Under the pieces are notes generated by a model. That model ran no database searches, was not told where the DNA came from, and saw nothing but the letters and a program-made list of their open reading frames with translations. The position numbers and the translations under genes were made by a program. Positions 34,284 through 51,156 of a stretch of DNA of 64,000 nt are shown piece by piece. This DNA comes from Powellomyces hirtus (lineage: Eukaryota > Chytridiomycota > Chytridiomycetes > Spizellomycetales > Powellomycetaceae), in assembly GCA_025526995.1 (NCBI GenBank), contig JAHLKG010000027.1, positions 186,001 through 250,000 of the forward strand, written 5' to 3'. Positions within the stretch are counted from its first letter, which is position 1; each line of letters begins with the position of its first letter.

Positions 34284-34964
34284 TGATGGGGAGGGTGACG
34301 CACGCAGTATACCCCGCGTAAGCTCCCATAGATTGGTTTTTTTGGAGCTCATTTTTTTTTGTGTACTTTTTTACTTTTTACTCTTTTGTACATTTAGATC
34401 CCTTTACTTGCATCATTCCCCTCATCATTGCTTTCCCCCCTTATATTCCATAATCATATACTCTACCTAACGCTGGTGCAGCCAAACGACACCATTACGA
34501 TCCTGGAGGAATCTCTGCAAGGCACGTGACCTTGCTTATCCCATGCGTTCAGTCCTTCCTTGGCCCGGAAAGAGAGAGAACGAGAGAGATGGCTGTGCCA
34601 CCGACGTGCGTGTGGCCCTTCAATCACCTCATAATGGGCCTCGTGATAGACTGACTGACTGGATTGCGCAGCCATGAGGGTCACAACACATCATTCACAC
34701 ATTCACTCACATCATAACACGCCTCCCCCCAACCGCCTATTATACGAGCACCCCCCCTCTCCCCCCCCCCCCTCTCTTTCTGTTGACCAAAACTTTTCTT
34801 TTCCCAGTACAAAACACCCCCACTGCACTCTGTTCCTCTCTGCTCTCTCTCTCTCTCTCTCTATTCAGTTTTGTGCACTTTGGCCAACTCCAAACTACTC
34901 TTCTCCTAAAACAAACACCTACACACACACACACCCTCGCGCCGGACCCAACCGCCCCCGAAAT
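34284..34964. promoter_or_regulatory. Pyrimidine-rich promoter region of YABBY/HMG-like gene
   Basis: No gene is supported. Before the ATG at 34965 lie a C7 and a C12 run (34751-34757, 34761-34772), a CT dinucleotide tract (about 34842-34862) and a short CA tract (34921-34934). Such CT-rich blocks are common near fungal transcription starts. That it is the promoter is inferred from position. Confidence 0.45.
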
Positions 34965-35607
34965 ATGCCCAAAGCCGCAACCCCAAAGTCTGACAAGCCC
35001 GCTGCAAAGAAAACCGCTGGTGGTGAGTGAGTTTGCCTGTAGTTGCGAATGTGGTATGGGGAGGGGTTTTGTAAACCGAGGACGGATGCCCCCGCTGTTC
35101 GCGGACGGAGCGCACGCCTCTCATATTCGGTTTTCTTCGTGACTGTGCCCATTGCGCGACGCATCTTGGGAAGACGAGACTGTATGCGTTTCCGTGATGG
35201 AGGGGATACGTGTTGACACCCCGCCCCGTACTCACACCCACTTGACATACCCCCCGTGAGTTGTACCATATCTCACTAACCACCCCCCGCTTTTGACGTT
35301 TGGCATGTGAGTAGGCAGCAAGCGCGGAGCATCGCCCTACAACCAGTTCATGAAGGTAGGCTGTAGATGCCCCCTAACGTGGTCCCCCCCCCCCCCCCCC
35401 CCCGGCATCCACAGTCATTGTAGAACACCTCTGCACGGGCGGGCTCTAACGTTGGGAATTTGTCTTTTGGTTTTTTGTTTTTTTCCCTAGACCGAACTCG
35501 TCAAAGTCAAGGCCGACAACCCAGACATTGCCCACAAGGACGCCTTCAGGCTGGCCGCTTCGCACTGGAAGCACGCACCCGAGAACCCAAACAAGGTGCC
35601 GAAATAA
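34965..35607 (+). CDS. Small YABBY/HMG-box-like protein
   Basis: Predicted 71-residue basic protein from three exons (34965-35022, 35315-35355, 35491-35607). Exon 1 encodes a Lys/Ala/Pro-rich tail (MPKAATPKSDKPAAKKTAGG). Exons 2 and 3 encode SPYNQFMKTELVKVKADNPD followed by IAHKDAFRLAASHWKHAPEN. This matches the C-terminal helix-loop-helix of plant YABBY proteins (SAYNRFIKEE, NPDISHREAF, AAKNWAHFP), a relative of the HMG box that binds DNA. The N-terminal zinc finger of plant YABBYs is absent. It is probably a nuclear DNA-binding protein; its target is unknown. Intron 1 is long for this window (292 nt) and intron 2 contains a 20-base C run (35384-35403). The 3' flank has a 15-base A run (35629-35643). 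Confidence 0.8.
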
Positions 35608-36306
35608 CAACAAAAAAAAACCCACACCAAAAAAAAAAAAAAAGTGAAACATCGTTCCCCCACGGCCGACCCTCTGCGCACCGGGTTGTGCGAGGGACGG
35701 CCACAAACTGCTTTGTTCAAGGTATGGTGAGGATATAGAGAGGAGTGCGGTTGGGTTGTTTTTTTTTGCGTTTTCTTTTTTAAACTGACTTGTGCTGTCT
35801 GTCTTCCGTTTTTTGTTTTTTTCCTTCTTTTGTTGGGTTCCGTTTATCTGCATGTCCTGTGTGGTTTCCTCATCTTACCCCTTGTGCAACTCTGGCGTGT
35901 ACTCGCTTTATTTTTCTGTATTAGGCAAAACAATTAAGATGAAATACATACCCGTGCTGTTTTGAGCCAGTACGATAACATTTTATTCATTTTTTTTTTG
36001 TTTGGTTGGCTACTCGCACATGCACCTGTGTGATGCGCGACGGATGTGCCACGGATGTGCGGCTCTCTCATAGTACGCAAACGCATGTCAAGATAAAAGA
36101 AGCAAACGACCGGCCATCCCGAGAATATAAAATGCAAGTGAATACTATCATCCAAAACGGTCAAGAAGGAAGCCTGCTGAGACTTTGACTCGCACAAACA
36201 CAAACACACACACATACACACAAAACAAAAATGGCGCTATTTACATGTACAGAACTTTTTTTCTTTTTGATAGTTGAGAGCACGGGCCCGTTGTCGTTTG
36301 TTCCTC
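35608..36306. other. Convergent 3' intergenic region
   Basis: Lies between the 3' ends of the YABBY-like gene and the KDM5 gene. It is rich in T and A runs, with a CA-rich tract at about 36191-36225. No gene or RNA structure was recognised. Confidence 0.4.
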
Positions 36307-39300
36307 TCAAGCCCCGAACCCGAATCCCAATCCATCGTATCCCGGTTGTTCGTCCTGTGAGGTTGTTGACGGAGGCGGGGGCGGGAGGGGCATCATTTGC
36401 TGCTGCTGCTGTTGTTGTTGTTGTTGTTGTAGTTGTAGTTGCTGTAAGAACTGCTGTTGCTGTTGCTGAACGAGTTGCTGATGCTGATGCTGCTGATGAT
36501 GCGTAAAATGCTGTTGTTGTTGTTGTTGTTGTTGGTGATTTTGGTGCTGTTGCTGTTGTTGAGGCCACCAGTACGGGACGGGGGGCAAGGTTCTATCCGC
36601 GGGTGCATGTTGGTGGATAGGGTGAAGGTTTTGCGGTTGGTGGTGGTGGTAAGCGGGTTGGCTCGCCGACGGTGACGATGCTGCAGAAGACGATGCGGTC
36701 GCGTCGCCCGGGGGGGCAGGCGGGAGGGCGTCTCCTTCCTGTTCGCCTGTCTGCATGTGGAATCCCTGTTGTTGCTGCTGCTGCTGCTGATGCTGGTGCT
36801 GTTGTTGCAGCTGGAGGAGATGGTGAACAGAGGGGACGACTTCATGCAGGTTCTGGGGTGGCGGGAACGCGTAGGGTGATGTCGCAGCAAGGGGATGGGT
36901 CGTCGGGACCTGGAAGGGTGGTGGGAGGCTGCTATACGTCGGCACCTGCTGCTGCGGTTTAGAAGCGGACCCATCAAAGTGCGGAGCGGTCGGGTTGTTG
37001 CTGTTGTTGCCGCCGAGGTACGACGACTGTCCCTCAAACAGTGTTCGCGGGGTGTTGGCAGCAGACGCGTAATGAGCGTATTGCGGCGTGCCGTACAAGG
37101 CTGCATAATCCATCGGAGTTGGCGGCGCTGCGTGGTGCGGATGTTGTATTGGGTGAGAGGATGACCCAGCGTTAGACACCTTCTCCCTCTTGGGCGCCTT
37201 TTTGCGCTTGGGAGCCGCAGTGCCATGCAGTAATTCCAGTGCGGACGCTGCGCTGCCGACTTTGGCGACATTCGAGACTTTTCGTTTGCGGACTTGCTCT
37301 CCACCTTCGCCATCACCGTCCTTTTTCCTCTTCCGTTCTTTGCCGGCCGGTGGGGCTTGATCGGATGGCTTCTGGCCCGCAAGATCGGTCGTTGGGGGTG
37401 CTGTTGCGGTTCCAAGCTGCGGACCCTGAGGCACGAAGGCGGGGGCAGAGACCGAAGAAGCCGATGTAGGAGTGACCACACTATCCTTGCGTTTCTTATG
37501 TGACTTTTTCTTCTCCTCTCCAGTGCCACTTGCACCCGTACTGTTGGCGCTGTCACTCTGACTCTTTCGTTTGGCTTTGGGGACACCGTTGTTGTCGTTG
37601 ATGGTGACTGAACCATTGCTACCGCTGACATTGACTCCAATCTTCAGCTTAATTTTGAGTCGTCCGTCCGTGGCTCCTTCACCATTGGCATCACCAGCTG
37701 CGCTCGGATCCGAGCCCTGTCTCTCTCGCTTGGCTGCTTTGCTCTCGACGCAAACGGGGCACACGTAGGTATCCATTCCCTCGGCCTGCGCAGCCGTCAC
37801 GCCAATGCACTTGAAATGGTACCATTCACTGCACTTGTCGCAGCCAATCATCTCGCCATCTTCCTCGCGATGCGGTTGGCGGCACAGGCAGAACAGTTCA
37901 ACACCAGACTGGTGTTTCGTTGACCCATTGGTCGGTGCGTCTGCTTGCATGGGCGTGGGAGCTAATTGCGGAGACGGGGATGGCGATAGCGGGGCGGGTT
38001 TAGGGCAAAGCGCCTGGACTCGGTCTCTCAACTGGCCAATCTCATCTTCCACGCATATCCACATTCCCTCCCCGCAACGCAACAGTCCCTTGACGACGAC
38101 CACGTCGTTGCCCTTGTCGTCGTGGAGCGTAGCGCGAGCTTTATCTTTCCATTCAGTGACCATGGCGGTCATCCGGCGCAGGCCGTCAACCTCGTCGATT
38201 TGCCACCTCGGCAACGCGTCGGCTTCTTCAATCAGATGGCTCAACTGTTCCACCGTGGGACGCTTGGCGGGTGCTCGTGCGCTCCAGACGTCACAGACCG
38301 GGCACGTGTAATGCGACTGCGTTTTGGCCGCCTTCTTGGATAGCTTGATGCATGTCGAGTGGTACCATTCGTGGCACGTTTCGCATTCAATCTGTCGTCA
38401 TAGTCATTAGCGAAACATGTCCAAGTAGCCGAAACAACTCATGTGCGAAACTTACCATCAATCCCTCGTCAACCCGCGTACGGCAAATGCAGAAGACCTC
38501 TCCTTGCTCTGCAATAGGTTTTGTGCATCCTTCGACATTGGTCTCCATTTCCGAGATGATGTCTGCGCACGTTTTGGCGCTTCCGCTGCGAAGCACCCGG
38601 CGGCATCGCGTCGTCCAGTCCATAACTTTCTGCGCATCGGTTCTCAACGTTTGCACCTCGTCCAATCTGACGGGAACCGACTCCATGTCGCTCACTAATG
38701 CAAAAAGCATATGGGTAGGGTACTTTTTGCCCTCTCCCTCAGATGATTCTAATACGAGTTTGACTCTCTTAAGCCAGTCGTCACATTTCTCAAGCAAGCC
38801 TCCGACTTTCTCCCACAGTTCCTTGACCACCGGGACGCCTTGACCTTCCGCGGCCACTTCTTTCAAGTCAGAGAAATCCATGCTTCGTTGTTTGAGCAGG
38901 CCTGCAGCCAAGATACGCCATTCATCGCCCTCGTGGCGAGACTGTTTCAGTCGTTGCATAAGGGGATGATCAGCCTTCACTCCGAATCCTCGACCGACAT
39001 CAATGAGTTCTAGTACTTCTTCGTGCGTGACAGAGGATATGGACGCAAGTGCTGTTTCTGCCTGGACAATCCAGTCTAGCTCATGTAGCTTTTGCGTCAA
39101 CAATTCTAGCTCGGGAACTTGAACGTCCAACGTTTTAGCCCAATCTAGCGTGTCCTGCACTTGCTTGGATGTAACTGTGGGCGAATCCAGAACTGCTCTA
39201 GCCTCCGCTCGGAACTCGTACACGGAGCCCGCCAGAGCCTCAACGAGTTTCATCTCAGGCGCTTCAAACGCAAGCGATTCCGCTTCCGAGAGTAATGACT

Positions 39301-42164
39301 CGATGTTGTCGAGGGTTCTCTCGCCATACATCTCCTCCACTTCCTCGACACTTCCACCGACACTCCGTCTGCCGGTGCTTCGCTTCTTCTTTTGCAAGAT
39401 CCGGCTAGCTCTGTCGACCCATTCGCTGGCCTTCTCCACGTATTCTCCAAGTAGCACAGCTTCCTCGATAACATAAGGGATCTTCTCGCTAGCGCTAAGA
39501 AGACGCTGCAGCTCTTTCAATGGTGGGCGACGGTACTGTGCTAAAAGGTTATCGTACTTGACCTTCCATTCACTGGGACGGCTAGCGATCTTGGTAACGT
39601 GTTCCACAAACTCTTGCAGTTGCGCATCCTCGAATCGCACAGTCATCGTGAGCTGCGGGTGTTCACATTCGCATAGCTCGTCTTCATGGTCAAAGCACAC
39701 TATTCGTCCATTCTGGCAGCTATCACATCTGAGACCGCTGACATAGCAATACGAATGACAAAGCGCGCACTGGTCCTCCTCCTCATGGTTGATTTCCATA
39801 TTTTCCACAACCTCTCGAATTCCAGGATGTTGTTTGCGCACTTGCAACCGCGCTGTCAGCTCTCGGTCGCGCAGGTGCTCCAAGGCTGGTTTCAACCATA
39901 CCGCAGCGCGGACGTCAATATCCCGCTTCGATGTCGCGATGACAAGCTCATCGTGGGAAAAGACCGGCTGCTTCCGATGGAACTGATATCGATCGACGCA
40001 ATCCAGACCATAAGGCAACCAATTTGGCAGTGCAAAGTTGACTGCTTCGGCAAAGTTAAACCCTTGATTGAAACCTGCGTGGTAGGCCCTGGGGAATGTG
40101 ATAACGAACTCGCCCGGCCGCTGGTCAGTTCCTACAACGTCAACCCCATTGTTAACCAGCACACCCGGGCTCAACATTGTTGTCAAGTGGAACAGCAAAT
40201 CCGGGTTTCCTTCAAACAATTCAGGGATTTTCTGTTTCATCGTGGCTTCGAATTTGTCGGCATTCGAGGCAGGGATACCGTACCAAGTTTTGGTTTCGCC
40301 CCAATGCAGGTAGTTGATGGAATATGTATAGTGGTCTTCCGTGTGCCAGCAGAACGTAGAGAAGACCATTCCCACGTAGAGCCAGGGAATCATCATGCCT
40401 GAAATGTCGTTTCGAATGTTGCAGAAAAGCGATTCGGGGAGAACCGGCATGTTGTTGAGATTCCATCCGCAGGTCGAATATGGGTTCGTTGGCTGCTTTT
40501 CCGGAACAGGAAATCCACTACTCAGACATCCCTGGTTAGAATATGATTGCAGACGACGAGACAATTGTGCATTCGTGACACTAACCTGCCATGTTGAGAA
40601 GAATGCAGATCCGCTCCATACTCGACCTCCACGTCGTCATAAGGACTTTCGACAAGGCGCCAAAATTCCTTCTCCACATCATGTTCAGTAACTACTACGC
40701 GTTCCTTGGAATCTAGTCCCAGGCGTTGCCGAAAGTGTTGCTCTTTAAACGTATTGGCAACCTGTTGGAAATGATACAAGCTGCGGAGTTCACCCTCCTC
40801 AAAGCCATAGTCGTGCCCAGACCCTCTCAGACAATCAGGGCAATACCAATCGGTGTTTGGGATTGCGGACATGGGCGGGTCAAAGCAGTACAAGTGGTAT
40901 CCGCGATTGCATCCATCGCAAAGCAGCATCTGCTCGTCGTTTTCGCCGCCTCCACAAATCTCGCAGAGCTCCAATCCCGGCTTGGGTAGATAATCTGTCG
41001 GCAGAATTGCTTTCTTTGGTGAGGGAGACTCGGAGCCTTCGAGCGAAAGAAGGGCTGCAACTGGCAGCTTTTTCTTTGATCTTGTGGACTTTTTTCTTCT
41101 TGTGCTGGGACCCTCCTCGCCAGTCTCGGTGGTTGGCTCCTCAAGAGGCGATCCCGACCGTGTCGGTGCAGGAGACCCATGCTTTGCCATAAAATCCTCA
41201 TATGGGAGCACCCACTTTACGTAGGCAGACTTGACGCTGTGGGACAGTGATGTACATGTCTTCCCACCGAGACCGATAGCGCGTCCAACAGCGGCCCACT
41301 GCTTGCTGTTTGTGACCTAAAGGTTGGAAAGAAGATACATGTCAGTGAGGAGATTCTTACAGCATGCACAGCAATGGGAGCAACGTTGTCTTACCGCAAG
41401 GTATCCTCCTCGCTTGGCAACCTCCTTCTTGAGTTCGAACAGATTCATCGGTTTTTTGTCGAGCATGGGTATCCGTGTGAACTGCGTTCCTTGCTGATTG
41501 TGAAACTTTTGCAGTTGATCAAGGTAATTGAGGATGGCGCGAGAGCTTCCTTCCATCGAGTTGAGACGCATGATCCGCGGTCGGAACCAGAAGGTCTATA
41601 GAAGAAGACATGGTGAGAAAGGGAACACTCTAACTCGCTGTACGAAAGAAGCTCAGCAACTCGGCCCGCCCCAGCGAGGATTGACTCATGGCCAATAGCT
41701 CCAATACCCATCCAAATAAGCGACATAGGCCACATCCTGCGATCACTGTCAAAAAGCTTAAGATCGATTGTCTATCGGTCCAGCCTCTTCCACTTGATAG
41801 CACCCGCGTCACGCCAAGCATGCCCTTTGGCCGCCACCGCGACATCACACAAGTCATCAGTCATACCAACCTGTGTGTCCATTGCAAAGTCCGGGTTCCA
41901 ACCTTTGGGCGGAACGATTTTACATATCCCACTGAGTTCGCCCTCAACTCTGATGCTCTCGATGTATCGAAGCGGGTCCTTGAACTCTTCGGCTGAGGGG
42001 TGGAACACGGGCGCGGGCCGCAAGCCAAAGTGCCTGTCGGGTCGAGGAGCGGTGTTGGGGTGGGGAGGGGAGAATGGCGGTGCGACGGTATTGAGGTCCA
42101 GCGGTGGTGCGCGTGCGACGGTGGGTGTGTTGAGGGCCGATGATTTTCCCACGGCTTTCATCAT
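36307..42164 (-). CDS. KDM5/JARID1 histone H3K4 demethylase
   Basis: Fe(II)- and 2-oxoglutarate-dependent demethylase of trimethylated and dimethylated H3K4. Domains run in the standard KDM5 order. JmjN ([20 protein letters not shown]) begins near 42015, with the start at ATG 42162-42164. ARID follows ([20 protein letters not shown], 41400-41570), then PHD1 ([19 protein letters not shown], near 40900). JmjC lies at about 39980-40500, with [12 protein letters not shown], an HTED iron site and [19 protein letters not shown]. The C5HC2 finger is [18 protein letters not shown], and a PLU-1-type helical region follows. PHD2 spans an intron near 38400 ([18 protein letters not shown]). PHD3 reads [15 protein letters not shown] at about 37830. 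The C-terminus is Lys-rich then low-complexity with many Gln runs, ending at 36307. Several introns lie in the first third. It diverges from the AMPK beta gene. Confidence 0.95.
36390..36815 (-). repeat. CAG/CAA-type Gln repeats in KDM5 tail
   Basis: Within the KDM5 C-terminus, mixed CAG/CAA codons encode several Gln tracts (longest around 36395-36430, 36455-36560 and 36765-36815 on the - strand) interspersed with His. The codon mixture argues against a pure expanding trinucleotide tract. Similar Gln tracts occur in the AMPK beta and Crz1-like genes. Confidence 0.7.
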
Positions 42165-42997
42165 GTTTGCGGGAGAAAGTCCACGGGGTGGGTGTAAGGA
42201 GCGGGAGCTTCAACTCAGATCGGGGGATTTGATGTGATGTATGTGGGACTGACGGGATGTTTTAGCGTGGAGCAGCTAGGGCGTTTCCGTGGGATGGAAT
42301 AGCAGTCTTGTGAAGAACAGACAATGGGCCACTATTGACAGTGGAATGAAGTTTACAGAGGAGCTCGAGCGTCTTTGCGTCTTTGTCAGATATGCAGTCG
42401 GGGGGGAAAGCCTTGTCTTGCGTATTAGTAGGCGGATGGAACGGGCGGATGAAGAGGTCGACGGGGGGGGGGGGGGGGGAACGCGCAGTAACGTGACTTG
42501 CTACATTCAGCATGTACGCATCGTCCCAACACTCCCTCCATGAAGACGCGAAGAATGTCGATAATCCAAACAGGAAGCGCAACCAACAGCCATGTCGTTA
42601 GACAGACAGATGGATGCAATCATCGAAGCATTAATACGCTGGGCGAGTCATGTCCGTCTATCGAGAGAGGAGGATTCTATTATTGCGGACAGGTCTATAC
42701 AGGGTGGTTGCTTCATCTAGGGTGTGCTATATTGCAACGAGGCCAGCTGACATGGATATGGGATGGAGCCATACATATGGGATGGGCTTCTTAGTCAATC
42801 AGTCAGTCAAGTCACCTCGCTCTTGTCTCTCTCTCTCTCAAAGAATCGTCATCGCGTTTTGCCCTGCTTGGCCTTGATTCAGCCTGCTTGATTGAATAAT
42901 ATGTGCATCATGCAACTACGCTGTCCCCAAGGGAGATAACGCTTTCACAACCCCCTTCACCTGCCCCGCATCCCGACAGTGCGTGAGCCAGTGAGAA
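42165..42997. promoter_or_regulatory. Divergent promoter region, KDM5 and AMPK beta
   Basis: About 830 bp between start codons. No gene is supported. It contains a 17-base G run at 42463-42479 and a short CT tract near 42830. Both promoters are inferred to lie here. Confidence 0.4.
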
Positions 42998-44719
42998 ATG
43001 GGAAACTCAAACTCTTCCTTAAACATAGGAAACAGAAAACATCTTCGCTCCTCCTCCAACCCACCAACAACTGTACCGCTCTCCTCCAGTCTCCCCGCTG
43101 CATTCCCCCCCTCGCTCAAGGTCTCGCCCCCACCACGCCCTCTGTCGTCCACCGGCACCACCTCTCCAACCACAATCCCGCCTCCCCGCAAAGTCCAGCC
43201 GCCCTTGGTGCATGACTCGCCCTTTGTAGGCTCCCCGCTTATGGTCTCGGACAACTTTACCGATAACCAGCAACCCGCCCCAAGAGGTTCCGTGCCCACT
43301 TTTAGAGCCCACAGAGGTGGCCAGCACGCCCAGCATCGCAGACTCTCGTCCCGCGCTTCCTCGCTGGCCGACGACGATTGGGGTGGCAGTGGTGGCGGTG
43401 GTGGTGGTAGTAGTGGCGGAGGTGGTGGAGGTGGAGGATCCTCGCTTTCGCCAAGAAACTCGAAAACGACCAAAGAGCATATAGGTAGCGACGCCATGGG
43501 CCAGTCCGAACATGACCTCACGGCCGCGCTGGGTGGAATGGAACTCGACTCCACAGAACAACAACAACAGCAACAACAACAACAACAACAACAACAAGAA
43601 GAACAACCGGGTGTAAAACTGGGAGAAAAGCTCCCCAATGAAACCATCGCTACCTCGCAGGCGGGAAACGGCTCCAAGCCCGTAAGCATTTTGAGTCAAG
43701 GCCTCAACCCAACCAAAGGCTTGGGCCAAGAGCACCTTGAGCCGCCAGAAAAAAGCTACCGCAACACTGCTAGGATATTTCACAGCTTTGGCCCCATGGC
43801 TACCGTCTCGATATCCCGGAAAGAAACCACCGAAAACGGCATCATTCCCATCATGATCAGTTGGGCGCAGGGCGGAGGTGCAGTTTACGTCACGGGTACA
43901 TTCAACAATTGGAAACAAAAGATACGAATGAGCAGAAGGTAAGCGCGTGGGAACATTTTTCCAAAGCACTCACAAGACGGAAAATTAAAAACGCGCGCGT
44001 CTATTCTATGGTCCATAGTAATGCCGACTTTACAACCGTGATCGACATGCCACCCGGCACGCACCGCTTCAAGTTTATCGTCGACGACGAGTGGAAGTGT
44101 TCAGAAGATCTCCCCATCGCTTCCGACGCAGATGGAAACCTCGTCAACTATCTCGAGGTCACCGACGAGGCAGGCGAGCGCCAAGGAGATGGATTGGATG
44201 AGCTCGCCAAATACGGCGATGGGCAAGGTCAAACCTCCATCTCTGCTCTTGATGTTCCCTCCCCCATGGTTCCTCTGACTCACACCTTGCCTCCCCCCAT
44301 TTGCAGTCTCCCCAACACTTCTCTCCTCCACGCCACCAGAAGCCTACACCACCGACATTCCCACCGCCATCATCCCGCCGGCGTCCTCGTCCTCGTCGCA
44401 TCAGCAGCAACAACAACAACATCAACAACAAACTCCACCACATCTCCCACCACATTTGGAAAAAGTACTCCTCAATTCTCACGCGCTGTCCAAAGATGAT
44501 CGCAGCGTCCTGCCCGTCCCAAACCACGTCACTCTAAACCACATGTACGCGTGTTCGATTCGCGACGGCGTCATGGCTGTCGGATGCACAACGCGCTATC
44601 GCATGAAGGTATGCTTGCTCACTGGCATGCCTGGGCACGATTCCTAACCTGTCGACCACCCAATTGTCCATCCCTTGCAGTACATCACGACAGTATTATA
44701 CAAGCCTGTTTTCCAATAG
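42998..44719 (+). CDS. AMPK/SNF1 beta subunit (Gal83/Sip2 type)
   Basis: Scaffold and targeting subunit of the AMPK/SNF1 energy-sensing kinase. Four exons (42998-43938, 44019-44227, 44307-44608, 44681-44719) give 496 residues in a clean frame. The N-terminus MGNSNSSL fits N-myristoylation. A long disordered region has Ser/Pro, Gly runs and a Gln tract (about 43557-43597). The glycogen-binding CBM48 is at ISWAQGGGAVYVTGTFNNWK and KIRMSR, joined to NADFTTVIDMPPGTHRFKFI and VDDEWKCSEDLPIASDADGN. The C-terminal association domain runs from PEAYTTDIP through LNHMYACSIRDGVMAVGCTT to the last exon YITTVLYKPVFQ-stop, the hallmark beta-subunit ending. The donor of intron 2 (GTCAAA) is weak, so that junction is the least certain. 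A second Gln tract lies at 44406-44431. Confidence 0.93.
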
Positions 44720-45110
44720 CGTTCAAGGGGCCGCAAGCCGTGTCTGATGTTCTTCTCCCAAATACCCCCCCCCCCTCGACTCCCGTCGCTTTCAGCACTC
44801 CGGCCGATCTCCACAGCTGAAAACCTCTAATTGCTTTTCTTTTGCGAGTACGGATTTCTTTTTTTGCCTTCCTTCCATGTATATATAGACAAATATCTCT
44901 TCTGTTTGTCCCCAATGCTGCTGGCATGTCTCACGACTCTGGCGTTATGAAGATCATGATATTTTTCTCGCTTCTCCCAAATTTTGAATCGAAGAGTTGA
45001 CGCTATGAGGGATGACTGTGGTTGCCGGACAAGGTTTGCCTTTTCCAAGGTACTGTAGATATATTATTTGCCTCTCTTCTTTTGAAAGTATGGAAAAAGG
45101 CCCATCCATT
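44720..45110. other. Convergent 3' intergenic region
   Basis: Lies between the ends of the AMPK beta and COX6A genes. It holds an 11-base C run (44765-44775). No gene was recognised. Confidence 0.4.
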
Positions 45111-45804
45111 CTATTCCTCGTCCGAGGCGGGTTTCTAGAAATGTTCGATTAAAAAAAAAAAAAAGGAAGAAAACGCTCGTCAGACACGAAAACGCTCAGA
45201 ACAAGACCGCGATGGACCCAAAAACTTACGGGGTTGCCGTTAGGGAAGTAGAACAGGTTGTCGTCGCCCCAGGGGTAACCGTTCTTTCGCTTGCGCAGGT
45301 AAGGCAGGGCCTCAAACTCGCGAGCGTGCTCCTTAAGGTGTTTGATGTGGGCGAGTTCCTTGGGGCCAGAGTACAGGGTCACGAGAAGGAGCGCCGGGAT
45401 GACGAGGAAAAAGTTGATCTTTTTCCACGACGAGACGGCGGCTGTGGGTGGGGACATGTGAACAGGTGAAGGTTTTTTAGAATTCTGGGAGAGTGATGTG
45501 ACGGTTTCCCGTGCCCACGATGGCTCCATGTTGGTGCCGACACAAGAGAGATCCCAATCAGCTACAAATGACGAGCCACCCCCCACGACCCCCAAAACTG
45601 CCTTTCTCCAACATGCCCCAACTCCGAGTATCGTCTTTCTTTGCACCGTTACATACCCTCAGCATGCTGACGAGCCTCGTAGGCGTCCTTAAGCATGGTC
45701 TTTTCAAGAGGTGGCAAGGTGGATTTGGTGGCGGGGGTGGTGGTGGAGGACATTGCGCGGCGCTGGACCATGCGGGCCGCGAGGCCGAGGCGGGTTGCGT
45801 TCAT
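45111..45804 (-). CDS. COX6A: Cytochrome c oxidase subunit 6A
   Basis: Nuclear-encoded supernumerary subunit of respiratory complex IV, in the inner mitochondrial membrane. Three exons (45657-45804, 45230-45441, 45111-45134) give 127 residues. The N-terminus MNATRLGLAARMVQRRAMSS is a typical Arg-rich targeting peptide. The membrane helix is WKKINFFLVIPALLLVTLYS. The conserved C-terminal face reads HIKHLKEHAREFEALPYLRK followed by KNGYPWGDDNLFYF. The last exon has only 24 bases, encoding KPASDEE after a GTAAGT...TTCTAG intron, giving an acidic end; the junction is inferred. An in-frame ATG 33 bases upstream could lengthen the peptide, but the downstream start gives the better targeting sequence. 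A 14-base A run (45151-45164) lies inside the last intron. Confidence 0.9.
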
Positions 45805-46618
45805 TGTGGATGGATGGGGCAGCTTGCTGGGAATCAAGTGGGTTTGTTTGCAGAGGGTTTGTTGACAAGTCTTCGTTGATGTTCTCGGGCAGCTTTGCCC
45901 CCCGACGTCGTCCGTATTTTGGATCGAGTGAGTGAGTTATCTGGGGTTCGAGCCAGATAAAACCGTCAGTCGCGTTTGTTCGAAAGGCGAGTCAAGGTTA
46001 CTGTCAATCCATTCGAGTTGCTCTTTCTTCTCTTTCTTTATCCGTTCAAGTGCATCTTATGGTGGCAGCAGACAGAACCCGTGGACTATATATTCTTCCC
46101 GATTGACCCAACCCGTCACCATTTTCCCCATCACATAGCTATCTGCCACCGCTGTCGTCCCAACCTTTATAAGGAGCCTGGTGTGACACCGTTACACGTG
46201 GCGTCTGAGTTAGCTCTACACACGTGACCCTTGTGATTAACGGCAGACGCTTGGAGGGCGGCCAGCAGAGTGACTCCCCACAACGTTAGAGCAAAAAGTA
46301 AGCTGCTGCTACTGCTGCTGCTGGAGCTGTTCATAAATTTCAGAATTCAACCAACCCTTGTCGCTCCTTCCTCCCCACATCCTCCCTTACTGTATTGTAT
46401 AGCCCTCCCACCCTCACCAGCTGTGACTTTCCTTCGCCTCTCTCCTTCGGCGAGCTACCTCACGTATCGGCGCCGCGACGAACGCATAATCGCCTGCTGT
46501 AAGTGGGCGGAACGAAGTCCCTAGTGTCGGATAGCGATTTGATTATTACAACCACAGCAAGCACTTGCATAGAATAAACAGCTTTGCACTACCTTATACT
46601 TCTGCACAAATATAGAAG
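45805..46618. promoter_or_regulatory. Divergent promoter region, COX6A and Ubp15
   Basis: About 810 bp between two start codons with no supported gene. A TATATATT element near 46086 and a CTGCTG-type run near 46310 are visible. Promoter function is inferred from position. Confidence 0.35.

Positions 46619-51156
<4,538 letters not shown>

Noticed and set aside
36191..36225. CA-rich tract as a CRISPR or array repeat
   Set aside because: It is a simple dinucleotide repeat with no spacer structure.
36393..37640. Long - strand frame of about 415 codons beside the KDM5 tail
   Set aside because: It is the shifted frame of the KDM5 C-terminus, rich in Ser/Arg/Asn from the same CAG/CAA repeats. The other frame carries the PHD finger.
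43019..43969. Long - strand frame opposite the AMPK beta gene
   Set aside because: It is the antisense of the AMPK beta exon and of its Gln and Gly runs; it has no recognisable motif.
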